From NCBI GenBank assembly GCA_023393825.1, contig JAEXBW010000116.1, positions 1-10,650 of the forward strand: a stretch of 10,650 bases of DNA, written 5' to 3'. The translations under genes were made by a program, and so were the position numbers. The notes under the pieces were generated by a model. It saw nothing but the letters and a program-made list of their open reading frames with translations. It ran no database searches and had not been told where the DNA came from. Positions 1-6,243 of this stretch are shown in pieces. Source of the stretch: Elusimicrobiota bacterium (GTDB lineage Bacteria; Elusimicrobiota; Elusimicrobia; Elusimicrobiales; Elusimicrobiaceae). Within the stretch, counting starts at the first letter, position 1; each line of letters begins with the position of its first letter.

Positions 1-97
1 CGTTTAAGTGCATCGCCCCCCCGCCCGAAATCATAAATACGTTTTTAACGCCGTACCCTTCCAGTTTTTTTACAATGTAGTCTGATAATTTAATCAT
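1..97 (-). CDS. Second acetolactate-synthase-like ThDP enzyme, N-terminus only (cut by window edge)
   Basis: Reading leftward from an ATG at 97, 32 codons remain open to the window edge. They translate to a protein starting MIKLSDYIVKKLEGYGVK and containing the FMISGGGAMHLN segment. Of these 32 residues, 27 match the N-terminus of the complete ThDP enzyme at 1036-2820, differing only at residues 8, 11, 14, 19 and 23. This is therefore a paralogue beginning with the pyrimidine-binding (PYR) domain of the acetolactate synthase superfamily. The start is fixed by an in-frame TAA two codons upstream. The ribosome binding site is weak (only a CGGG-like patch), and the gene begins 26 bases after the aldolase stop, so it probably belongs to the same operon. 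Codons 25-28 contain a run of seven G on the coding strand. Catalytic residues lie outside the window, so activity cannot be judged. Confidence 0.85.
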   Translation of the reverse strand, partial: MIKLSDYIVKKLEGYGVKNVFMISGGGAMHLN

Positions 98-123
98 TTG
101 TTAAACCCGTTGTTTATAGAATA

Positions 124-945
124 TTAAAGGCCTGTGGCTCCGCCTGCTTCCTCTATAAGCTTTTTATAGCGGGATTCAAGCATAGTAATTCTCTTGTCAT
201 CTTCCATGTGGATAGAACCGTAGAAATCTCTTTTATTTTTAAGCCACATAAGTTCAAAACCTACGGCTTTAAGTATGCCTATATGGGCATTGGGGTCTTC
301 CACCGCGGCAGGCGCTTGGAAGATTACCTTTCTTGTTTCGTATCTGCTAAGCGTGCCTTTGGGCAATCTTTTGAAGAATGGCAGAGAATGGGCCGAAACG
401 CCGCCGCCGATAACACATTCTATACCTTGCTTATGGCATTTTTCAAGTATATCTTTTGTGATTTCAAATATTTGTTCGCAGTTGATATCTTCTCTGGTTA
501 AGCCTAATGAGCCTGTCATATCAACGCGGCCCACAACAACGCCTTTAATGCTTTTCATCGCTTGGCAGGCCAGCATTGCGTCTAAATTTTTATAGCCTGT
601 TTCTGTTTCTATATTGATTAGAAAATCCACCTTATCACCATGTTCTGCGGGAAAGGCAAGATTCATTGAGGATACAAATTTGCTTAAAGCGTAAGGCGTT
701 TCTATCATTGGGCCTACAATTCTGGATACGCCGATAACTTTGGCATCGTACATATCTTTAAGGGCTTCGCAGCCGCCTACTTTTATTGTAAGGTCCAACC
801 CTGCGGAGGCCACAACTTCTTTAAGTCTTATGGCTTCCTCCATACGGGTGCCTTCCGCTTCAAATTCCGCCTTGATGCCCACTACGTGGTGATTAGCCTT
901 AAGGTCTTTTAAAATATCGGACATCTTTCTTTCTAATATGTTCAT
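124..945 (-). CDS. HpcH/HpaI-family aldolase (citrate lyase beta-like)
   Basis: A 273-residue protein resembling the HpcH/HpaI aldolase/citrate lyase family: metal-dependent TIM barrels that make or break C-C bonds at a pyruvate or acetyl-CoA enolate. Visible landmarks are the strand IKVGGCEA (54-61), RIVGPMIET (75-83), INIETETG (110-117) with the acidic residue that normally binds the metal, and VVGRVDMTGSLGL (137-149). D142 in the last of these matches the second metal ligand in the family's GxxDL-x-SLG motif. The length of about 270 is normal. The start at 945 has a strong GAGAGGG ribosome site at 951-957 with 5-base spacing, better placed than for the internal Met8. The gene lies between two paralogous ThDP enzymes in a CDP-sugar operon. 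A role in making or recycling pyruvate, or in forming a branched sugar, is inference; the substrate is unknown. A catabolic hydroxy-keto-acid aldolase is the alternative. Confidence 0.82.
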   Translation of the reverse strand: MNILERKMSDILKDLKANHHVVGIKAEFEAEGTRMEEAIRLKEVVASAGLDLTIKVGGCEALKDMYDAKVIGVSRIVGPMIETPYALSKFVSSMNLAFPAEHGDKVDFLINIETETGYKNLDAMLACQAMKSIKGVVVGRVDMTGSLGLTREDINCEQIFEITKDILEKCHKQGIECVIGGGVSAHSLPFFKRLPKGTLSRYETRKVIFQAPAAVEDPNAHIGILKAVGFELMWLKNKRDFYGSIHMEDDKRITMLESRYKKLIEEAGGATGL

Positions 946-1035
946 ATTTTCCCTCTCAATTATTACAATAATTCATCAAGTCTAAGTTGCTACATACCCT
1001 GCAATATCAAGACATTGTTTTAGTTGCTTTTAACG

Positions 1036-2820
1036 CTAGCATAATGTGTTGCTTTCAAACTCCTTTCTTTCTAAAAAGGGGAATAAATCTTCCAAACTGG
1101 GCGATACCATTGTCCCGTCAGGCAATTTTTTTGCGGAAAGTTTAGGACAAAAGATATACCCTGGGCTTAGCATAACTTCGCAAAATACAGGCCCTTTATC
1201 ATCCAGAACTTCTTTTACTTTCTGGTCAATATTTTTAAGGGAGTTTATTTTAAGCGTTTTAAACCCAAGGGTTTTTGCCAACTTAGTAAAGTCGGGCAGG
1301 ATTACGCCGCTGCTTCTTGTACAGGCGGTCATGTGTCCTGCAAAAAAGGCATTTTGCGTTTGTTGGATAGAGATATAACCATCGTTATTAAGCAAGAATA
1401 TTTTTATGGGCAAGTTATAGTTAAGAACAGTTTGCAGTTCTTGCAGGTTCATCATTATGCTGCCGTCACCCGCAAGGCAGATTGTGCTTTTTTCTCCGTT
1501 TGCAAGGCAAGCGCCGATTGCCGCAGGTAAATCGTAACCCATAGAGGCATTGCCTGAATTCCAAATATATCTTTGGCCTTTTTTAACTTCCCCCACTTGG
1601 AACGGTAATAAAAATGCCGTACCGTTGCCGCCTACAATTACTTCTTTTTCCTTAAAAAGTTGTGTAAGTCTGTTTATAAAAAAATAAGGTTCTATCGGGT
1701 TATTGCCAACACGCGGAGCTTCTGCAACGGGAGGATATTTTTTCTTTACCGAAAGGCACCAGTCCAGCCATTCTTTACGGGGTTCGTCGGACTTTGTTAC
1801 CTTATCAAATTTTTCTATAAAATCCTTAACGTCGGCCTGTATTTTTAAAAAGGGTTTTAAAGTCGGTTTGTCCAACTCCGCTTTATCTATATCTATGCAT
1901 ATAAGTTTGGCCTTTTTTGCATAATTTTCCCAGTTATAGCTTACTTGGCGAATATTGTTCCTGCTTCCGACGGAAATTACCAAATCTGCATTTTGCAATA
2001 CAAAGTTTGCGGCCCTGTTAGCAACGGTGCCTATTCTGCCTATATAGTAAGGCTCTTTATGTTCTATTATGTCAAAACCGTTCATTGTGGTTACAGAGGG
2101 TATTTTAAGCTTTCTAAGCAGCTTTATAAAAGCTTTTTGGCTGCCCGAAATACGAATGCCGTGTCCTGCTATGATAAGGGGACGTTTTGCCGTTTTAAGC
2201 AGCTTTGCTGCCTCTTCTATCTTTTTGTCCGCGGGAGGTAAAACAAGGTCGTCTTCTTTATGGTTGTAATCTTTTAGTTGTTTTTCGTCTATCATTGCGG
2301 CTTGGACGTCTAAAGGTATATCAAGCCATACGGGGCCTGGTCTGCCGCTTGTGGCTAAACGGATAGCTTTTTGAAGATGATATTTAATCTCGGACGGTTC
2401 GTTTACCATAACGGCATATTTTGTAAGGGGACGAACAACGCTTATTATATCTACTTCTTGATCGCCCAGCTGCCTTAAAGGAAGGGAAGGGCAGCTTGCC
2501 AGTGTTGTGCTTCTTTTAACTTGTCCTGATATATAGAGAACAGGGGTACTGTCTGTCCATTGCCCAAATACGCCGTTAAGACAGTTTATACCGCCCGGCC
2601 CTGTGGTTGCGTTTACTACGCTTAATTTTTGGTTTACTCTGGCATATCCCTCAGCCGCAATAGCGCAGGCTTGTTCATTATGATTGCAAATATATTTTAT
2701 TTTTTTGCTTTTACCAAATGAATCATTCAAATGCATCGCCCCTCCGCCTGAAACCATAAACACATGTTTTACGCCATACTGCTCAAGGCTTTTAACAACA
2801 TAATCGGACAGTTTTATCAT
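1036..2820 (-). CDS. Acetolactate-synthase-like ThDP enzyme, possible YerE-like sugar branching enzyme
   Basis: A thiamine-diphosphate enzyme of the acetolactate synthase superfamily, 594 residues from the chosen start (positions below use the chosen Met as 1). The PYR domain carries the catalytic glutamate E49 in HNEQACAIAAEGYAR. A central domain with GHGIRISG (219-226) follows. The C-terminal domain has the ThDP/Mg motif GDGS...LLNNDGY (451-481). The tail, with LSPGYIFCPKLS, is typical of homologues in surface-polysaccharide clusters rather than of biosynthetic IlvB. It follows rfbH by 41 bases. In yersiniose synthesis YerE, a ThDP flavoenzyme, adds a two-carbon unit from pyruvate to the 4-keto-3,6-dideoxy sugar made by DdhA-D; the gene context fits that role. 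An upstream in-frame ATG at 2832 would add MGNK, but GGGGA at 2826-2830 sits 5 bases before the 2820 ATG, and the paralogue at 97 starts at the same MIKLSDY. Plain acetolactate synthase cannot be excluded. Confidence 0.88.
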   Translation of the reverse strand: MIKLSDYVVKSLEQYGVKHVFMVSGGGAMHLNDSFGKSKKIKYICNHNEQACAIAAEGYARVNQKLSVVNATTGPGGINCLNGVFGQWTDSTPVLYISGQVKRSTTLASCPSLPLRQLGDQEVDIISVVRPLTKYAVMVNEPSEIKYHLQKAIRLATSGRPGPVWLDIPLDVQAAMIDEKQLKDYNHKEDDLVLPPADKKIEEAAKLLKTAKRPLIIAGHGIRISGSQKAFIKLLRKLKIPSVTTMNGFDIIEHKEPYYIGRIGTVANRAANFVLQNADLVISVGSRNNIRQVSYNWENYAKKAKLICIDIDKAELDKPTLKPFLKIQADVKDFIEKFDKVTKSDEPRKEWLDWCLSVKKKYPPVAEAPRVGNNPIEPYFFINRLTQLFKEKEVIVGGNGTAFLLPFQVGEVKKGQRYIWNSGNASMGYDLPAAIGACLANGEKSTICLAGDGSIMMNLQELQTVLNYNLPIKIFLLNNDGYISIQQTQNAFFAGHMTACTRSSGVILPDFTKLAKTLGFKTLKINSLKNIDQKVKEVLDDKGPVFCEVMLSPGYIFCPKLSAKKLPDGTMVSPSLEDLFPFLERKEFESNTLC

Positions 2821-2825
2821 TTTGT

Positions 2826-2830
2826 TCCCC
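2826..2830 (-). promoter_or_regulatory. Ribosome binding site deciding the ThDP enzyme start
   Basis: The minus strand reads GGGGAACAAAATG, placing a GGGGA Shine-Dalgarno-like core 5 bases before the ATG at 2820. The competing in-frame ATG at 2832 overlaps this core and has only AT-rich sequence before it. The paralogue at the left edge begins at the equivalent methionine. Confidence 0.7.
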
Positions 2831-2861
2831 ATTAACAGAATTTAAATATTGTAATCAAAAA

Positions 2862-4217
2862 TTATTTTTTGTGCTGCGCTATAAACTTTGCAAAGACGGA
2901 GATTGTTCTTTCTATCTCTTCTTCGCTCAAACCCGGCCAAACGCCTACCCAAAAGGAAGCGTTCATAACTTCGTCGGTATTGGGCAGGTTTGCGTAATCC
3001 GCGTCGGTTAAATCTTTGGAGTTAAGCATGGCGGAGTTTTTTATCCTTAAAGCTATACTTTCTTCCGTAAAGGCGGGCTGGCGCAAGATATTACCCGCAA
3101 ACAGCTGGCGTGTGCCTATATTGTTTTCTTCCAAAAATCTGCACAGGGCAATTTTGTTAAACGGAGCGTCTTTCTTTACCGTCATAAGAAAGCCGAACCA
3201 GCTTGGCTGCGCGCCTGATTCCCACGAGGGTAAAATAAAATAATTCTCAAACTGTTTGAGGCCCATAAAAAGCTTGGTAAAGTTGGCTTTACGCTTTTCT
3301 ATAAAACCGTCTAATTTGGAAAGCTGGCTTAATGCGCAGGCGGCCTGCCAGTCGGTAATTTTTAAATTATAACCAAGGTGGGAATATGTATATTTATGGT
3401 CGTAGCCAAAGGGCAATTTGCCAAGCTGCATATTAAAGCGGTTCTTGCAGCTGTTATCCTTGCCCGGGGGACACCAGCAATCCCTGCCCCAGTCGCGTAT
3501 GGACATTAAGATGCGGTAAAGCTGGTTATCGTCGGTAATAACCGCACCGCCTTCCCCCATGGTAATGTGGTGGGCGGGATAAAAACTGAATGTGCCGATA
3601 TGCCCAAAAGTACCCGTAAATTTGCCGTTAAACTTTGCGCCCAAGGCATCGCAGTTGTCTTCTATCAGCCACAAATTGCGCTGTTGGCAAAGTTCTTTTA
3701 TCTTGGTTAAATTAAACGGATTGCCAAGTGTGTGCGCCACAAAAATAGCTTTTGTTTTATCGGTAAGGGCGGCTTCAATTTGGTCGGCAAGGATATTGTG
3801 CGTGTTGATATCCACGTCCACAAAAACGGGTATTAAACCGTTTTGTATTATCGGTGCGACCGTGGTGGGAAAGCCTGCGGCAACGGTGATAACCTCGTCG
3901 CCTTTTTTAAGGCGTCTTTCACCGAGTTTATGTGATGTTAAAGCCGTTAAAGCCAAAAGGTTGGCAGACGAGCCAGAGTTTACGGTTAACGCGTGTTTGG
4001 AGCCGATGTAAGAGGCAAAATCCTTTTCAAACTTATCATTAAAGCGGCCCGTGGTAAGCCACATATCAAGCGTGGCGTCTATCATATTGCAAAGGTCTTT
4101 CTCGTCCAAGACTTTGCCCGAGGCGGGAATATATTTGAATATTCTCTTTTTGCCGAAAGTAAATTTAAAATAAAGTTTAGCTGTTGCTTTTACAAGCCCT
4201 CTTAAAAAGTGTTCCAT
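2862..4217 (-). CDS. rfbH: CDP-4-keto-6-deoxyglucose 3-dehydrase (E1), PLP and [2Fe-2S]
   Basis: This enzyme (RfbH/DdhC/AscC, 451 residues) removes the C3 hydroxyl of CDP-4-keto-6-deoxyglucose using pyridoxamine phosphate and a [2Fe-2S] cluster, normally with an E3 reductase (DdhD). It has the DegT/AspC aminotransferase fold, with SGSSANL (81-87) and SFYPAHHITMGEGGAV (211-226). The usual PLP-binding lysine is replaced by H216, the family's diagnostic change. Cysteines 189, 247, 249 and 257 reproduce exactly the C-X57-C-X1-C-X7-C cluster motif known for E1, so the enzyme looks fully functional. Its start overlaps the end of rfbG by 16 bases, which implies translational coupling; an AGGAT site lies within the rfbG tail. 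No ddhD is visible, so the electron donor must be encoded beyond the left edge or elsewhere. Confidence 0.96.
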   Translation of the reverse strand: MEHFLRGLVKATAKLYFKFTFGKKRIFKYIPASGKVLDEKDLCNMIDATLDMWLTTGRFNDKFEKDFASYIGSKHALTVNSGSSANLLALTALTSHKLGERRLKKGDEVITVAAGFPTTVAPIIQNGLIPVFVDVDINTHNILADQIEAALTDKTKAIFVAHTLGNPFNLTKIKELCQQRNLWLIEDNCDALGAKFNGKFTGTFGHIGTFSFYPAHHITMGEGGAVITDDNQLYRILMSIRDWGRDCWCPPGKDNSCKNRFNMQLGKLPFGYDHKYTYSHLGYNLKITDWQAACALSQLSKLDGFIEKRKANFTKLFMGLKQFENYFILPSWESGAQPSWFGFLMTVKKDAPFNKIALCRFLEENNIGTRQLFAGNILRQPAFTEESIALRIKNSAMLNSKDLTDADYANLPNTDEVMNASFWVGVWPGLSEEEIERTISVFAKFIAQHKK

Positions 4218-5281
4218 TTTATATTATCCTGATATTCCTTAATTTGTTTTAAAGTAAATTCTTTTATGTCCGCCCCGTCGTAAAAAGCTTTGTACCATAA
4301 GGCGGTTTGGGTGGTGGCCTGTTCAAAGGTATAGACGGGCAACCAGCCTAAAACGGTTTTAACTTTGGTTATATCCAAGTGCAAAAGTTTGGCTTCGTGC
4401 AGGGCGGCGTTGGCCTCCACGCGGTAAGAGCCTTTGCCCCACGCAGAAATAAAAACTTTAACTAATTCCTCTACGGTTTGCACGCCCGAGGAATCGGGGC
4501 CGAAGTTCCACCCCTGCGCGAAGGATTTATCCGTCCACATTTTTTCCGCCAAAAATAAATAGCCGTAAAGCGGTTCTAAGACGTGCTGCCACGGGCGGGT
4601 TGCCTTCGGGCTTCTTAAAACGACTTCTTTATTTTGGCTTATGGCGCGGGCGCAGTCGGGTACGATTCTGTCCAAGGCATAATCCCCCCCGCCGATAACA
4701 TTACCCGCGCGCGCCGTGGCAACGGCCGTGGCGTGTTTGGTGCCGTAATCTTTGGGGTTAAAAAACGAGTTTCTGTACGAGGCGCACAAAAGTTCCATCA
4801 TACCTTTGCTTGCGCTGTAAGGGTCATAACCGCCCATGGGGTCGGTTTCTTTATAGGGGGTGGCGGTTTCCTTATTGTCGTAGCATTTATCGCTGGTTAT
4901 ATTGACGACGCAGCGCGTTGCGGGGTTGGCGCGGACGGCTTCCAACAAATTTACGGTACCCATTATATTGGTTTCAAAAGTTGTTACGGGCTCTGAATAG
5001 GAAAGCCTTACCAAAGGCTGCGCCGCAAGGTGGAATACAATATCGGGGTTAAAAGAAGTAAGTTCTTTTTTAAGCCTTTCCCCGTCGCGGATATCGGCAA
5101 AAACGCTTTGCATTTTGCTGCCCAAATCAAGCAGATTGTATAAGGAAGGTTCGGTATTGGGGGCAAGCGAAACGCCCTTAACTTCCGCACCTAAAGAAAT
5201 TAATATCTGGCTTAACCACGCGCCCTTAAAACCCGTGTGGCCCGTTACAAAAACTTTTTTGCCTTTATAAAAAGATGACAT
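4202..5281 (-). CDS. rfbG: CDP-glucose 4,6-dehydratase
   Basis: This 359-residue short-chain dehydrogenase/reductase converts CDP-glucose to CDP-4-keto-6-deoxyglucose in the cytoplasm, with tightly bound NAD. The N-terminal Rossmann motif is GHTGFKG (14-20), followed by HLAAQPLVR (84-92). The catalytic TSDKCY (129-134) has the D-K pair typical of CDP-glucose dehydratases rather than the D-E pair of dTDP-glucose enzymes. The Y155-x3-K159 pair lies in YDPYSASKGMME. RPWQHVLEPLYGYL (229-242) is also characteristic of this family. Length is normal. A strong GAGGGG ribosome site at 5289-5294 precedes the start. It lies 23 bases after rfbF and overlaps rfbH by 16. A run of seven C at 4684-4690 lies in the coding region. 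Confidence 0.96.
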   Translation of the reverse strand: MSSFYKGKKVFVTGHTGFKGAWLSQILISLGAEVKGVSLAPNTEPSLYNLLDLGSKMQSVFADIRDGERLKKELTSFNPDIVFHLAAQPLVRLSYSEPVTTFETNIMGTVNLLEAVRANPATRCVVNITSDKCYDNKETATPYKETDPMGGYDPYSASKGMMELLCASYRNSFFNPKDYGTKHATAVATARAGNVIGGGDYALDRIVPDCARAISQNKEVVLRSPKATRPWQHVLEPLYGYLFLAEKMWTDKSFAQGWNFGPDSSGVQTVEELVKVFISAWGKGSYRVEANAALHEAKLLHLDITKVKTVLGWLPVYTFEQATTQTALWYKAFYDGADIKEFTLKQIKEYQDNIKWNTF

Positions 5282-5304
5282 TTATTTACCCCTCTTTTTA
5301 AAAA

Positions 5305-6081
5305 CTATTTCCAAACTTTCCACGGTGCTTTACCGCTGTTCCAAAGTTCTTCAAGTACAATTTTATCTCTTAAAGCGTCCATAGGCTTCCAAAAGCCCGT
5401 GTGTTTGTAGCCCGAAAGCTGACCGTCTTTTGCAATGGCTTCAAGCGGTTCCCTTTCCCAAATAATGCCGTCGCCGTCGGGGATATAATTGAAGATTTCG
5501 GGCTGGAGTACAAAAAAGCCCGCGTTAATCCAAGAACCGTCGCCTTTAGGTTTTTCCTGAAAAGATTTTATATTGCCTTTATCGTCCATATCCAACGCAC
5601 CGAAGCGGCCTTCTGGCTGTACCGTTGTAACGGTGGCAAGCTTGCCGTGCGCTTTGTGGGTTTTGATAAGTTCGTTTATATCAACGTCGCTCACGCCGTC
5701 GCCATAGGTTAACATAAAAGGTTCGTTGCCGATATACTGCTGCGCTTTTTTGATACGTCCGCCCGTCATTGTGTGCAGGCCAGTATCTACAAGGGTAATC
5801 TTCCACGGTTCGGACTTGCTGTTAAGCGTTTCTATTGTATTGGTGGCAAGGTCTATCTTTAAATCGCAGTTATGCAAAAAATAGTCCGCAAAGTATTCTT
5901 TTATTACATAGCTTTTATAGCCCATTAAAATAACAAAATCGTTAAAACCGTAGTGGCTGTAAGCTTTCATTATATGCCAGATTATCGGCTTGTCGCCGAT
6001 GCCTATCATCGGTTTGGGTTTAAGGTGAGATTCCTCTGATATTCTTGTACCCATACCGCCTGCCAAAATGACAACTTTCAT
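5305..6081 (-). CDS. rfbF: Glucose-1-phosphate cytidylyltransferase
   Basis: This 258-residue nucleotidyltransferase makes CDP-glucose from CTP and glucose-1-phosphate, the committed entry step to CDP-deoxysugars. The signature LAGGMGTR (6-13) is followed by KPKPMIGIGDKPI (21-33), which holds the substrate-binding lysines. Metal-binding acidic residues are seen in LTYGDGVSDVD (124-134), with QEKPKG (175-180), INAGFFV (185-191) and FWKPMDALRDK (230-240) further on. The CTP-specific family (RfbF/DdhA/AscA) is typically about 257 residues, a close match. The start has a near-consensus GGAGGG site at 6089-6094 with 7-base spacing. It is the first gene of the leftward operon, transcribed divergently from the decarboxylase gene. 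Confidence 0.96.
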   Translation of the reverse strand: MKVVILAGGMGTRISEESHLKPKPMIGIGDKPIIWHIMKAYSHYGFNDFVILMGYKSYVIKEYFADYFLHNCDLKIDLATNTIETLNSKSEPWKITLVDTGLHTMTGGRIKKAQQYIGNEPFMLTYGDGVSDVDINELIKTHKAHGKLATVTTVQPEGRFGALDMDDKGNIKSFQEKPKGDGSWINAGFFVLQPEIFNYIPDGDGIIWEREPLEAIAKDGQLSGYKHTGFWKPMDALRDKIVLEELWNSGKAPWKVWK

Positions 6082-6110
6082 TGTTTTGCCCTCCGCGTGT
6101 ATTTTAATAC

Positions 6111-6121
6111 ATTATATTATA
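6111..6121 (-). promoter_or_regulatory. Putative promoter -10 region for the CDP-sugar operon
   Basis: Two overlapping perfect TATAAT hexamers on the minus strand (6111-6116 and 6116-6121) lie 30-40 bases upstream of the rfbF start in a very AT-rich stretch. No good -35 hexamer is found at 16-18 bases spacing, so the call rests on the -10 and its position. Confidence 0.45.
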
Positions 6122-6188
6122 TTAATAATTTATTTTCCCCTTTAGGGCAACCCCCTTTGCCATTTGGGTAAAATATTTTAAATTTCTA

Positions 6189-6215
6189 TTAAGAAATGCG
6201 TTTTATTTGTATAAT
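6189..6215 (+). promoter_or_regulatory. Putative promoter for the decarboxylase gene
   Basis: A perfect TATAAT lies at 6210-6215, with a weak TTAAGA (6189-6194) at 15-base spacing as the best -35 candidate. Initiation about 7 bases downstream would give a leader of roughly 20 bases before the ATG at 6244. It would also exclude the in-frame ATG at 6196, which lies upstream of the expected transcript start. Confidence 0.45.
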
Positions 6216-6232
6216 TTTTAAAACACTATTTT

Positions 6233-6238
6233 GGGGGA
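6233..6238 (+). promoter_or_regulatory. Ribosome binding site deciding the decarboxylase start
   Basis: GGGGGA lies 5 bases before the ATG at 6244. The alternative start at 6196 has no purine-rich site and would prepend 16 hydrophobic residues that do not fit the family. Confidence 0.7.
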
Positions 6239-6243
6239 CATTT

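Noticed and set aside
958..973. AATTATT-AC-AATAATT palindrome before the aldolase gene
   Set aside because: It contains only A and T apart from one base and has no T-tract, so it is not a terminator. It could be an internal promoter, but there is no -35 hexamer; chance is sufficient explanation.
2821..2832. Upstream ATG adding MGNK to the ThDP enzyme
   Set aside because: This start overlaps the GGGGA ribosome site of the next ATG, and the paralogue begins at the later methionine.
3592..4011. 139-codon plus-strand frame opposite rfbH
   Set aside because: It is antisense to a strongly supported enzyme, with no start signal or family resemblance.
4634..4996. 120-codon plus-strand frame opposite rfbG
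   Set aside because: Its translation is low-complexity and glycine/alanine/valine-rich, mirroring rfbG codon use; it is a shadow frame.
6196..6243. 16-codon N-terminal extension of the decarboxylase, resembling a hydrophobic leader
   Set aside because: It lies across the putative -10 box and lacks a ribosome site, whereas GGGGGA directly precedes the ATG at 6244. Decarboxylases of this family are cytoplasmic.
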